Shown: in pieces, positions 18,201-22,556 of the stretch
Layout of the letters: the number at the start of each line of letters is the position of its first letter
Position numbering within the stretch: the stretch's first letter is position 1
Origin: Pseudonocardia sp. TRM90224
GTDB lineage: Bacteria; Actinomycetota; Actinomycetes; Mycobacteriales; Pseudonocardiaceae
NCBI RefSeq assembly: GCF_021245725.1
Contig: NZ_JAJGSX010000024.1
Location: forward strand, 1 to 64,000
Reading direction: 5' to 3'
Length of the DNA: 64,000 nucleotides
Notes under the pieces: generated by a model
Database searches by the model: none
Told to the model about the DNA's origin: nothing
What the model saw: only the letters and a program-made list of their open reading frames with translations
Position numbers and translations under genes: made by a program

Positions 18201-20997
18201 CGTCGCGGCCTTCGGGATGTCGGCCGTGAACCGCGCGTACGACCTCGTGCGTGGTGGACGGGGTTCGGTGCACCCGTTGATCAGCGGTCTGGTGACGTGG
18301 GTGGCGTTCCCGGGCATCTCGAACCTGGGGAACGTGCTGCTGGCCTACAAGCTGGGCTGGGTGGCGTTCGACCCGGTGATGCTGGCCGTGACGGTGGTGC
18401 TGACGGTGACGTTCGCGAACGCGAGCATCGTGGGCATCGTCGCGGCGGTGCGCAAGGGCCGGTTGAGCGATTCGTACCTCGCCGTGATGGGCGCGGCCGG
18501 GAACGTCAGCTTGCTGTACTGGGGGCTGCTCGCGGTCTGGCCGCGGCACTGGGTGGAGCTGACGGTCGCCGGTGTCGTCTCGGCGGGCGCGTTGGGGGTG
18601 GCGAAGCTCGTCGCCTGGCGGGCCCGCTTGACCCACGGGCCGCCGGCCAGGGCGCTGATCAACGTCGTGGTGCGCGGGCTGGTCGCCGGCTGGCTCGGTG
18701 TCGGTCTGGTCGTCGGGTCGGACCTGGGCCGGGCGACCACCATCGCCGCGATCTCCGGATACGTCACGGTCGTGGCGCTGTGGGTGCTGCACCGGCTGAT
18801 GGCGCCGCGCCCCGTCCGCGCTCCGGTGGACGGGAGGTGGCGCCCGGCGCTGAGGGTGCTCGTCGTGCTGGTGGCGACCGCGCTGATGATGGTCGGCACC
18901 GCCCGCCCCGCTTGGGCCTGGACGCCCGGCGAGTGGTTGATGGCGCACCCGGGCGCGTTGTGGGCGCTCGTCGCCGCGACGCCGGTGGCGCTCAGCGTGA
19001 TGCTGCTCTTGACGGTCCGCGCCATCGATCGTCTGGGCTGGACGCGCGGGAACGCTCCGCCACCCGGACCGGACGCTGCCGCGGCACTGGCGGCCGTCGA
19101 TGCGGCGGCCGCGGCGCTCGCGGTGACGGATCTCGAACCGGTCGCGCGGATCCGGCTGGTCTCCCGGCTGCGTGAGCACCTGCGCATCCGCGTCGACGAC
19201 GCCGGGGCGGCCGAGCTGCGCTCCCATGACGGCGGACTGGAGCTGGCGCTTCCCCAGCCGGAGTTCGAGCTCCGGGTCACGGCGCTGCGTGTGGTCGAAC
19301 TGGTGCACGGTGCGCGGCTCGGCGAGCGGCGCCGTGCCGAGATCGCGACGTGGGTGTTGACGCTCACCGCGATCGTGAACCACCTGGCGACGGCGCACTC
19401 GTCCGAGGTTGCCGCGGCGGTCGCCCGGCAGACGTACGGCGGGTTGATCACTGCGTTGCCGGCCGCGGCCCGCGCACCCGTGCTGGCGATGCTGGGCTCG
19501 CCCGCCGCCGGGCTCGAACCCGGTTCCGCGGCGGACCCTGCGCCGGCGCCGCGGCGTCCGTCGTGGCTCGCCGCTGTCGTGCGGGCCGTCGCCGGGCTGG
19601 TAGCGGGCGTCGCCGGGTTCTGGCTCGCGGTCGCGGGCGTCGGGCCGGTGGTGGTCGTCGTGGGCGCGGCCATCGGCGGGCTGGTGTGGCTGGTCGCCGG
19701 CGACACCCCGGCGTGGCTGCGGGCCCGTGTCGACCAGGCGCTCGTGCCGCTGGCGCGCCGCAGCTCGATCGTGCGGTGGGCGGGCTCGCCGTCGAATCGA
19801 CCGGTGCTGCGGCTCGTGATCGCGGTTGCGTTCGGGCTGGCCGGTGGTGCGGTCGTGCACACGCAGCTGCACCTCGGTCTGGTGACGGCCGCGGTGGCCG
19901 TTCCGCCCGGTGGCTTGCGGGCCTGGTCGGCCGACGCTCCGCGGGCACCTGGCCGGCTCGCACGCGCGGTGGGCAGGGGCGTCGCCGTCGTGGGGATCGT
20001 GTTGGGCATCCTCATCGCCGGCGCGGGCATCGCGCACGCCGACGCCGGTGGCGCTGCGGCGACCGGGGAGTCCGCACTCCTGTGGCTCTCGGGTGGCGCG
20101 GCGGCGCTGGCGTCGGCCTTGCTGTCGGACCTGCTCGCGCTGCGGTCGGGAACGCGGACGGCGATCCTGCGACGCATCGGGGCGGCGCTGCTCGGTGGCG
20201 CGGCGGCGGCCGCGCTCGCGGTCTCGCTGGGCGGTTCGGCCGTGCCGGTCGCGGTTGGCGCGGTGGCGGTCGCGGCCGGGCTCGTCGCCGTGCGGATGGT
20301 GCTGCGGCCGCTGGGCGGGGCCACCGCGCGGGAGCGTGCGCTGCGCGAGATGCGGGTGCGGCTGGTGCTCATGCGCGGGCGGTACTGGCGGGTCAGCGCG
20401 CACTACCGGGTGCGGATCCGCCCGACGGTGGCGCAGCTGGAACATCTGAGGTGGTACGTCACGTCCGGGTACACGGCGCTCAACGGCTGGCTGCGTGGCC
20501 TCGACCCGTTCGGCGGGGCGCACATCGAGAGGATGCAAGCGGAGCTGGAGGCGCTGTTCGCGCGGTACGCGCTGCCGGTGTCGCTGCGCGTGGAACGGAT
20601 GGTCAACGACCGTGCCGTGCCACGCACCTACCTGCCCGGCGACGTGTACGTCGACCCCGCTGTGCTGTCGACGTCGGCCGTCAAGGCGCCCGTCAACAAG
20701 ACCACCAGCCTGACCGTGCTGGTGCCGGCGGGAATGCCCGTGATCCGGCCGCTGCGGGTCGGCGCGCCGCGGCGGGAGCGGGAGGTGCTGTTGCCTCCGG
20801 GGACCCGGCTGATGGTGCTGGAGGACCGGCCGTGGACGGACCGGACGCGGTCGAAGGTGCGCCGCCGCATCTCCATGGTCGCCGTGCCGCCTGCGCTGCC
20901 GGGCCGTCCCGAGGATCCGTGGCTGCTGACACCCGAGGCGGTAGCCGTGCTGGCCCGGCACGGGGTCGCCGCCTGGCGGGCGCTGGAGCGGCCGTGA
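1..20997 (+). CDS. Giant polymorphic-toxin-like membrane protein with C-terminal ADP-ribosyltransferase domain (5' end outside window)
   Basis: The reading frame is open from base 1 to the TGA at 20995-20997 and encodes at least 6,998 residues; the start lies upstream. Order seen, in window residues: about 1-1080, Ala/Ser/Thr/Gly-rich sequence with some 23 Cys-x(2-10)-Cys pairs, interrupted at about 460-540 by an Ala/Glu/Lys coiled coil; 1080-2170, soluble-looking sequence; 2180-2290, hydrophobic stretches; 2480-2745, Gly/Pro/Ala/Asn linker; 2750-2800, a membrane segment; about 2810-2980, a caspase-like domain; 3120-5530, membrane segments alternating with basic coiled coils in three related copies; 5530-6780, mostly hydrophobic; about 6780-6998, an ADP-ribosyltransferase-like domain. 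This build (long repetitive surface part, protease-like module, enzymatic tip) is that of polymorphic toxins, but the many membrane spans are unusual. No signal sequence can be seen because the N terminus is missing. Function is inferred from architecture. Confidence 0.85.
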   Translation: MDTEPAGRVLTADSNATAKVDCDSPTCKGTGATETTGAASGDITGVRDSKGSANCTANGGECKATSGTEVTDRAATKTLRTDPAAVSGPVSVSIATATITCEAGAAECGGSGAAATSARDTAVTPDARGTSATAECTVKGGGCTGEASSKASSAPDFQVLDPATGMPVAGQPLTGPSSTSSSTATISCEAGNDCSGSVKTTTTAFEGTAAPRTSEGTATCTGGAGGCELVSKSNASSGPGAALAFAGEDNKINAARLPAGPSAASVAGAVLVCDGAKLCDGKVTSSATATDPSVSAEPRGARSEGTCTGVTGGVCQAVTNSGASTGPDANVIAPVVQAKSTANATVSQETTGESQQPSEEQGKKDERPATPPAPTAPGSSANAGGPTVAGASAWSMANATMDCAQGTKCTGTASSTAAGSDGPMNVAGANGARGPPEGGSTSSGSCSGSGGCHVQTNSSAAAGQVVADIVAERQNKTAEALAEQAKQAEQDAKDAAKVAARVGATEDEKKKAAEAAETANNATETAKQAAELAKEPVTGAPATMSQSSVAAQCVAKGCTATVTSDANTSGVGDTATSVSHAEGTCTGAGSGAGGGCMVGANASATTTTNSGAADPKSADPNNPAMLPGRTGTTQAGAELDCPQGCTGQVSTETVSAASPDGGAAELARLARDPAAALPAANPAGTDASSVSIARGSTGCTGSDPCKALVSASGSMAVSTAADAMSGATSAAVDGACTSGKDGAGTCSVTTTSATAAGDDPAAVIESLRTRTAPAVDQTSRAVAAADCTSAGTCSSTTGSYALGRAAQAMAGCDGSGTCTVIARNSAVAEGATHLANADGSCTAAAQGRCATRAVTEISDQHAMAAAACQATEGSTCHYSYLAQSTDEAPGAKAASKGWGEGTIGDGQALTTAMAAGGPGWAQAAAACNGSPGTNCEHSYSATASASMGGKSGTRANASASGSASGGMGGGAVAVAAQAYAKGNKANAAASCSGAPNCKASFYAHAEASDRRITPATYLVEKKRWDAFGWGTCKGSSSSGGGCGVVAIAVAGPGGYGTAQCSGDCDQFTKGGYNRATIIGPKLAPPPGYGVTKDGKLVRLALDPINQRNVKGDCNFVLICTVSAKGADGKTEVKACFIWFCNKMTATGSSGETITYDRGAANQFDGSIPTEVGGPAANGNFPKEGEKGRDAAQGTRGISVARDINGRGQIMVDGTGQAHDGYNGSHVYYDKPSRPGQPYIADLGDKTGAPFATSCMDGCRGVLSNGVKTDKFVIETVNANAVLVARDNAGNPARINWDNAKGKVEGAEGWIVESNGDGKPVLKGKQGPSVAIVSPSDKDPYGSFSVYGQTGAVTRADGLKMFNTPGKQRNAFDPLVNAVPSLQGRFDNAAGQGGYINCEGMCQVQRPGDAAAPSEQCGKLCVMDSENPKNNDSKCPVWCQLSEGSPDPNNLKAPNGWFGAKLLEGGPGLVQTITPQGDPTGCGGKDCWIVVSYRDAKGNGGGVSCSTGSTQNGFCNGNTRDGEYVQTTPIKIDENGKEVDASEEGRWVGGFRMLYHVEDPNNPKADKHAGISCFGKCSRSDYNFNLYTEENFKGNLENADRYDWIGEADPTWLTAVDAYSERPVFGPNSYLRPSLDNKQDRDIATSLGLDPNMVGKGLMLPPLAPEQLKTLTSDERKQYDTQNPTSFVDVGLASIKVLEAQSGNRHTSIRAQEPGGGVEGAIQLGRDIDAALAGGLSKAEEKALGDRLVPFAISAGKWGDQRGLIKAIQVMNYNAYVPTPYEAEVMGDPGLSRDIAGSAPAGKSDQERARKQISDLQRGTGGAGISLTASLHVQGQIRQVQYDQYLNNQAIDAFNKSKERTPEAAEALNGKKEELETKLAGLKGLIPAGPVIDNEALRSIDIMIAGKSNDPEWAGRLGTADGSLDAINATLGKMINSGDPRQKKFAEEKAAVLGAYLGMNYDAIANDDGQRAEGVDYLKFQMPSSGLPDVYFAQTAAINLPGWKNLSGPEAAHVKNMGEYEMVELASQISADEFLNFQGRSRVTDLGDAQKLMELEYLDDGKTDREKVDEEMGRLRDAAKNGELRVITAPVRDEDGNVGQTSIFFVIGKDGKPTIVKGGSFGSFREFQEESEYFDDEDVKLILPKKFLEIEPLRKGADGKYAPPPAGERLQFEVHSSHITSDLEVATDWALTGTMVVLTVVAIGASGGLASPAAGAMWAVRGGMFGARAIQMATAGTTFLRTTTAINSVIRLNAARTIMVNTGRLMGIDAAGNLVTRYNNQQSINPFTSAAARNEWLDVATVGIGELAGVGRLAPLARSESVYTKTQNLGRGLGHTAEFFDIASWVNSGSDLVQNPSWSGLAGFVLEGAQLKGERITEANIHNAPYGTILKQASPPQRGWLPSVKGGDGASMDSRVLDYLDTVNLGADRVPAYAVAKRLGVSQDDVAGAIAANPGRGYGNQRVTSDFGTNVPFIVMQNKPAAKPSSTVRGGLGVPNVAPTNGPVGGTPGGGNVGGGAPGQGAPGQGVPIVGQGGGQGGPIATQGGAVANQPNNIPAPVQAQGGNAPTATDQQAQGAPLGAVPGNSPPVQNAAVPNAAVPNAVVPNPNAAVPNAAVPNAAVPNAAVPNAAVPNAAVPNGAVPNPATVDPATPAGAPVVDEPVGPGAVEPAPATPATNPASGAQVADPNAPLAGPEPVADPAGAQQNPLAAGGADPGAPGDDGNGDSDTGSATDASAGPQNGSGGGATRHGQSPLAALLSGLLGGGTPNGGGLLGAIFDALSNAPLVLILLAGAVGALMVVQAVYAARSRGPPAFDERWANRADVKRLRKQALESPNGNGVIVATNDDQLQTFGKYLWTDTPDYLVVVHSDEQGAYVLVEGDKLRLTAGQLAALLKGLRSFKNWQKNTANAKEGAQQPRVVVVACGLGACSFEMEQLQQQLDASIVAPSTGAWVHEPGSTGRATVSLDEGGGWLEKSGAGPAVPVPAPKALTEPGFVPGSQAFMPERLLPALAPSGPPVRAGDTPSERLAKLRATDPSAPEFWEHAGPVLEMIVRAGGPADGAQADALRRIVDAYVTGALRGGREAADSHLPWVSNALGAPSWLAAWWAKASLRTTVRQIFARKNWFPGASALGVVGFLTGLGVVLPAALGGGRQAGATTLNGGGGNGNGGGSLLGMLADAFGNAPPGLIGLAVVMAGVLAVHVVLTVRARGPPAWLGALLGLAGAGFRFLGRVARAVFAVAAKAVVAAVVIGVVLPAIMGANVAAAAAQGSPVPGDPAFWLHVVQFVAENLQGILQVAAIVLVPAVIKAIRVGLTRGPRWLQALLRFPGKVLRGALEVVRALALKVEGRLYMPIVPALIAAGLAWLLGLGPSWLSVLLPFFFMFPHAKLKLADGAKRGVLGFLKAIRWERAWMLAFALPLWSVSLWSWQALPFLVFELAGAGALLAGIMSTSMSRGRHEEFGNREKWLGVFLPDARLMLVARVFGLYAGPTVYWFAPTPPVHGPVAGVPEPKFVGLRLWQRLRAWFASYDKGLSTKRFRIYSFLFLTFTGGFTDALGADHTVWDARALLLELTIREKKLKRLEHDVVIDLFTGPTRLLGWLVFKLARGLVKIAPGRLGSWLDTLPDRWANRAFVHLVEHAQRMLVLNLTEQSWQRKQLDRSRSKRRQQKLAEALAENQKRAREIEQVLDGLAADFEKRLRARYEARLQRIQVKQQKLQKKAAARNGRVSTSRRAALVAEAARLRAILRGITAPTPTQSKKLGKAIARKAAKQKQLRAALDELRKQKPRGKQERRRHNEKRRKLTGAQREADKQGGALSRMTGAGSPAKRTSKLGKWLRRIAVVVAVVAAVLLVVAPLAGATTGAAAGAGAGGVWMNLVTFLAAYWPEIVQLAAVAATPAVIKAYRVGLGRGPPWLQKLLRFPARVAGGVVNLIRSVRLRVEGRVYSPILAAMFASAVLSHLPLWLATVVTPVWFLFPHVKTKLAGGAGPGLRGFLRSIRWERAWMLALMLPLWSATWWSWQALPFLAFEIAGGGALLAGFMSTSMSRGRHEEFGNREKWLGTFLPDARVMLTARIVDFYFGPTVYWFAPTPPVYGPVAGVPEPKFVGLRLWQRLRAWFGSYDKALSTKRPRLYSFLFFTFTAGFVDAQGERHVLWDARALVKEFVLQEKRLKRLDQDVVIDAFTGPSRIIGWLVFKLARGLVKIAPGRLGSWLDTLPDRWANRAFVHLVEHAQRMLVLNLTEQSWQRKQLDRSRSKRRQQKLAEALAENQKRAREIEQVLDGLAADFEKRLRARYEARLQRIQVKLAKLKASNRKWQVDRRAKLIAEAARLRAVLRGITAPSAPQSRVLAKAIARNAAKQQQLQVSLDELRKQKPRGKQERRRHNEKRRKLTGAQREADKQGGALSRMTGAGSPVSARKLGKWLRRIAVVVGLIAAVILVLALPAGATVVAGGGTAAAAWSGASALAGPALLKALAVVMAVGVTVSMIYLAGARAPPPSSVNGVGGPSRREGGDLAPRKGKRLAKWLSKLYRAGRTVVVPIAVRDEIGTVIGTMLLYPVRGLQAWVRKKLGIDDLVAFAWVGNGERLVAVDSGLLARIVRIVEVIAAAREQNFHALADRLQRMLDGWLADLHRHENVHFEHPDAAHDEHVFDGHRDVRHELLDQAAAFAEYVERRIAVRAASKLWNTRRTGAANDLLRDLAAIHDELAKTTTNKGKRMRLFSAAAKKIDELDRMLGRAATSGAPAPRVRGRAAQRRAAVQAALDGWARLTDPRLGDGDAARWDVWRILGALWSGNGLSQTHLAGVTVDELVDLITNVPADAPAWVQALAAQLAARGIGASQIAAWLDELTDQQLLAKQSDGQGVDRFRPGGELGRLLARAPPAVVAAFWRNPFGVAGLAGIGSLPVADQAAALRGWLRGVVLAWGAVEHPLWSIVPLRLRGVAGWRLAKQVRWSVKASRVALIAVVNAAEALARGIAAGVTGAELAALVDARDGANRELARIVGEARAKAAAAGFGARRVRNVGRQPRLLADYERRLYFPIIQTVVLLVIGILTSPAIAAAVSVFMFIFPHWKPARFGSVPLKAKPRWWQLRKRAAGAGKAVKGSRYERGGALAWSTALWSIGVVVPLDGLVALLSAHPATEWLAFALSVVALKFATSGDLLIGRVPDPVLEGLALPASERNWWAGALPVYRAGGSLIIFGFVEIAFFAQKFKLLATAFAPVPGVQPPAMKGTPLLWRLVSRVLSYNRGLFSKSAAHYTFWQLGVGIGIVGGFKVEPRRSMRKLILRTRAKQRKTVDLMQGPGRLTGKIVFAVLRGIGRLLPAKVRGFFIAVAAWRARLADAGDARQAKLMVAWIERVRSRQQKRLDAIAKKLAAAPSPWRKKRLERAHAKIEKARADNADRVAEIQALRFDRHRTARAQRMMTRTNALVAKLERKLAAVESKRTFARSARRADRLRRAHSEVQDALAAARAEVAAIEKMIADIKAAPAGMPGSWLFEWISKLKGRGKGGKGGSGGAGPTVTTVIVIALSVAIAIAAAAPNGSSMSAIVAFGLLNGTVRTSAQPRAPSKLREILQGRALLRLGVVTAVVVAVLVGLAPLAVAATTVTAAASSGGALALNVAAILHVAAIAATPLLVRLGLWLGRVVRRALAGAGSVRGPTGAVAVSEALVNEALGLPESSRSLLTFAALAAGVIGIVGALTNVIPRLMKLRWAAVILAVAIAVPFLANALPFFAPVSVFWTLFLSRVAIQMISSIQDGVARGALPEDLDDKARKRIGAIFVAGRVTAIGVGSLAASLALGIAEGMGLPGVVGVNVIAGVAVIAEIALAVVVVRGRTGGGRLRGVVKWLGKRWVLRALVVTAVVVGIMLAKPLVAVAAVQAAGQASALDLAGIGYVAAIAATPLLMRLGQRLGHRLGQWLGPRVRGALAGAGSVRSPTAMVRSPVGRFAGLLSPSLLPFEGFLPRRVGAGAVPAGSRWAWVAVGVAGAVFVVGLPVVLVVVLPAALAVVSNAAFGLRGGLNLLPVRSGPTGALLAMPLIGTFVVNLLVLVPASIVGTWLDITISAAYSATVAAFGMSAVNRAYDLVRGGRGSVHPLISGLVTWVAFPGISNLGNVLLAYKLGWVAFDPVMLAVTVVLTVTFANASIVGIVAAVRKGRLSDSYLAVMGAAGNVSLLYWGLLAVWPRHWVELTVAGVVSAGALGVAKLVAWRARLTHGPPARALINVVVRGLVAGWLGVGLVVGSDLGRATTIAAISGYVTVVALWVLHRLMAPRPVRAPVDGRWRPALRVLVVLVATALMMVGTARPAWAWTPGEWLMAHPGALWALVAATPVALSVMLLLTVRAIDRLGWTRGNAPPPGPDAAAALAAVDAAAAALAVTDLEPVARIRLVSRLREHLRIRVDDAGAAELRSHDGGLELALPQPEFELRVTALRVVELVHGARLGERRRAEIATWVLTLTAIVNHLATAHSSEVAAAVARQTYGGLITALPAAARAPVLAMLGSPAAGLEPGSAADPAPAPRRPSWLAAVVRAVAGLVAGVAGFWLAVAGVGPVVVVVGAAIGGLVWLVAGDTPAWLRARVDQALVPLARRSSIVRWAGSPSNRPVLRLVIAVAFGLAGGAVVHTQLHLGLVTAAVAVPPGGLRAWSADAPRAPGRLARAVGRGVAVVGIVLGILIAGAGIAHADAGGAAATGESALLWLSGGAAALASALLSDLLALRSGTRTAILRRIGAALLGGAAAAALAVSLGGSAVPVAVGAVAVAAGLVAVRMVLRPLGGATARERALREMRVRLVLMRGRYWRVSAHYRVRIRPTVAQLEHLRWYVTSGYTALNGWLRGLDPFGGAHIERMQAELEALFARYALPVSLRVERMVNDRAVPRTYLPGDVYVDPAVLSTSAVKAPVNKTTSLTVLVPAGMPVIRPLRVGAPRREREVLLPPGTRLMVLEDRPWTDRTRSKVRRRISMVAVPPALPGRPEDPWLLTPEAVAVLARHGVAAWRALERP
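7762..7926 (+). repeat. 15-bp tandem repeat encoding A-V-P-N-A units
   Basis: About ten near-perfect copies of the pentapeptide AVPNA lie in a Gly/Pro/Ala/Asn/Gln linker (about 7430-8240). They separate the soluble N-terminal part from the first strong membrane segment. The 15-bp unit is likely to vary in copy number by slippage. Confidence 0.85.
8440..8930 (+). other. Caspase-like (C80-type) cysteine peptidase-like domain within the giant protein
   Basis: Codons around 8581-8610 encode VVVHSDEQGAY, with His codon 8596. A strand-like run follows, then VVVACGLGACSF with Cys codon 8764, then SIVAPSTGAWVHEP. Strand-His followed by strand-Cys-Gly, with a later APT/APS-x-x-x-W element, is the pattern of caspase-fold modules seen in large bacterial toxins, where they cut the toxin from itself. 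Family assignment is by eye; His and Cys are present, but activity is unproven. Confidence 0.5.
10801..11134 (+). repeat. 334-bp exact direct repeat, copy A
   Basis: This segment is identical base for base, by eye, to 12577-12910, a shift of 1,776 bp within the same reading frame. It encodes the end of the membrane part and the first coiled coil of module 1. Identity at synonymous positions indicates very recent duplication or gene conversion. Confidence 0.9.
12577..12910 (+). repeat. 334-bp exact direct repeat, copy B
   Basis: Second copy of 10801-11134. A further exact block of 147 bp links 11327-11473 with 13091-13237 (shift 1,764 bp), while the sequence between the blocks is diverged. 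The repeat is therefore a mosaic of homogenised and free segments. Confidence 0.9.
20340..20994 (+). other. C-terminal ADP-ribosyltransferase (ART) toxin-like domain
   Basis: The last about 200 residues of the giant protein carry the three marks of R-S-E class ADP-ribosyltransferases: an Arg (codon 20623) in PRTYLPGDVYVDP, a Ser-Thr-Ser (codons 20668-20676) in VLSTSAVK, and Glu-x-Glu (codons 20776 and 20782) in REREVLLPPGTRL. The spacing and the flanking P-G-T after E-x-E match ADP-ribosyltransferase exoenzymes (Pfam ADPrib_exo_Tox type). Its place at the extreme C terminus is where polymorphic toxins carry the effector. The target is unknown. Confidence 0.75.
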
Positions 20998-21065
20998 GCG
21001 CCGGTGATCGCGTGCGCGCAGCGTCACGAGAATCACCCAGATCTATCAGTAAGGCCTGCCTATAT

Positions 21066-21084
21066 GTAATTTAGGCTCGCCTTA
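21066..21084 (+). promoter_or_regulatory. Candidate DtxR/IdeR iron box ahead of mbtH
   Basis: GTAATTTAGGCTCGCCTTA matches about 13 of 19 positions of the actinobacterial iron box TTAGGTTAGGCTAACCTAA. It lies 41 bp before the mbtH start in the only AT-rich patch of the region. A weaker, similar half-match sits just upstream (about 21050-21064). It would give iron-dependent repression of the NRPS operon. Confidence 0.6.
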
Positions 21085-21124
21085 CATCAGATGGATCTTC
21101 GAGCCGCGCGAGGAGCTGGGGAAC

Positions 21125-21355
21125 GTGTCGACCAATCCCTTCGACGACGACAACGGCGAGTTCTACGCCCTGATCAACGACGAAGGCCAGTACTCGCTTT
21201 GGCCGACGTTCGCCGATGTTCCCGCTGGCTGGACGGTTGCGCACGGGCCGGGGAGCCGGCAGGCGGCGCTGGAGCACATCGAGGCGAGCTGGACGGACAT
21301 GCGGCCGCGAAGCCTGGTCGAGCACATGGAGCGCGACGCGGCCGCGCGTCGATGA
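21125..21355 (+). CDS. mbtH: MbtH-like NRPS accessory protein
   Basis: A 76-residue protein with the MbtH signature: N-P-F-D-D near the N terminus, a conserved S-L-W-P segment, G-W at the end of the strand region and W-T-D-M-R-P-R-S-L at the C terminus. MbtH proteins bind adenylation domains and make them soluble and active. The GTG start follows AGGAG (21111-21115) at good spacing. It is the first gene of the siderophore operon behind an iron box, and its stop overlaps the ATG of the isochorismate synthase (ATGA). Probable partners are the seven adenylation domains of the two NRPSs downstream. Confidence 0.96.
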   Translation: MSTNPFDDDNGEFYALINDEGQYSLWPTFADVPAGWTVAHGPGSRQAALEHIEASWTDMRPRSLVEHMERDAAARR

Positions 21356-22539
21356 CCTTCACCGCAGCTGCCGCGGCGACCGTCGACGAGCTGCTCGCCC
21401 GCTACGCGGAAGGTGCAGCGTTCTTCTCGTCGCGCCACCGCAGCCTGCTGGGCGAGGGTGTGGTGAGCCGGCTCGACGGACCGGCGCCGGCTTCCTGGGC
21501 CGCCGCGGCCGGCGCCGCGCTGGAGTCGGCACCCGCGGACGGGGACGGGGACGCCGTGCTGCTGGGCGTCTTCGGGTTCGCGCCGCAGACGCCCGCCCGG
21601 CTGGTCGTCCCGCGCTCGGTGCACCGGGCCGGTCCGGTCCGGGCGGAGCCCGGGCGCCCGCTGCCGCCGGTGACGGCCGGTGGCGAGTGGGACGTTCGCA
21701 GTCGCCCGGAGCCGGAGCGGTTCGAGGCCGGCGTGCAGGCCGTGCTGGACGGCATCGCCGCGGGAGATCTGGAGAAGGTGGTGCTCGCGCGGTCGCTGGA
21801 GATCACCGCGCCGGGGCCGGTCGACGCGGCGGCCCTGCTGCGAAGGCTCGCCGCCGGCAACCCGCGTGGGCACATCTTCGCGGTCGACGTCACCCGGCCC
21901 GAGGACTCGGCTCCACGCACGCTCGTCGGTGCGAGCCCCGAGCTGCTGGTCGCGCGATCGGGCCGAACGGTCACCGTGAACCCGCTGGCCGGCACCGCCC
22001 GCCGGGCGCTCGACCCCACCGCGGACCGCGCGGTCGGCACGGCGCTGGCCCGCTCGGCGAAGGACCGCCACGAGCACACGATCGTCGTCGACGAGGTGCG
22101 CCGCGCGCTGCGGCCGTACTGCACCGAGCTGCACGTTCCCGACGAGCCGTTGCTCATCCGCACGCCGGCGCTGTGGCACCTGTCCACCCGGATCGTCGCC
22201 ACCTTGCGCGACCCGACCACCTCGTCGGTCGCGCTGGCGCAGGCGCTGCACCCGACCCCGGCCGTCGGTGGCATGCCGCGTGCGGCGGCGCTGGAGGCGA
22301 TCCGCGAGGTCGAGGGCTTCGACCGCGACCACTACACCGGCGTCGTCGGCTGGTGCGACCGCAGCGGCGACGGCGAGTGGGCCGTCGTGCTGCGCTGCGC
22401 CGAGGTCGTCGGCGCGACGGTCCGGCTGTTCGCGGGCGGGGGCGTGGTCGCCGGATCCGTCCCGTCCGTGGAGCTGGCCGAGAGCCGGGCGAAGTTCCGC
22501 ACCCTGCTGGCCGCACTGGACGTGCGCGCCGAGCCTTGA
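21352..22539 (+). CDS. dhbC: Isochorismate synthase (DhbC/EntC type)
   Basis: Converts chorismate to isochorismate, the first step toward 2,3-dihydroxybenzoate. The 395-residue length fits EntC/DhbC rather than the longer salicylate synthases. Seen in the sequence: LARSLEI early in the catalytic part, LVGASPELLV, the family block ALHPTPAVGGMPR, then GVVGWCDRSGDGEW and AGGGVVAGS near the C terminus, which form the chorismate and Mg site in this family. The start ATG at 21352 overlaps the mbtH stop. The isochorismatase follows after a 17-bp gap, so the two enzymes of the pathway are made together. Confidence 0.94.
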   Translation: MTFTAAAAATVDELLARYAEGAAFFSSRHRSLLGEGVVSRLDGPAPASWAAAAGAALESAPADGDGDAVLLGVFGFAPQTPARLVVPRSVHRAGPVRAEPGRPLPPVTAGGEWDVRSRPEPERFEAGVQAVLDGIAAGDLEKVVLARSLEITAPGPVDAAALLRRLAAGNPRGHIFAVDVTRPEDSAPRTLVGASPELLVARSGRTVTVNPLAGTARRALDPTADRAVGTALARSAKDRHEHTIVVDEVRRALRPYCTELHVPDEPLLIRTPALWHLSTRIVATLRDPTTSSVALAQALHPTPAVGGMPRAAALEAIREVEGFDRDHYTGVVGWCDRSGDGEWAVVLRCAEVVGATVRLFAGGGVVAGSVPSVELAESRAKFRTLLAALDVRAEP

Positions 22540-22556
22540 TCAGTTCGGGGGAACAG

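Noticed and set aside
21352..22539. Salicylate synthase (MbtI/Irp9 type)
   Set aside because: Length of 395 residues and linkage to an isochorismatase favour isochorismate synthase.
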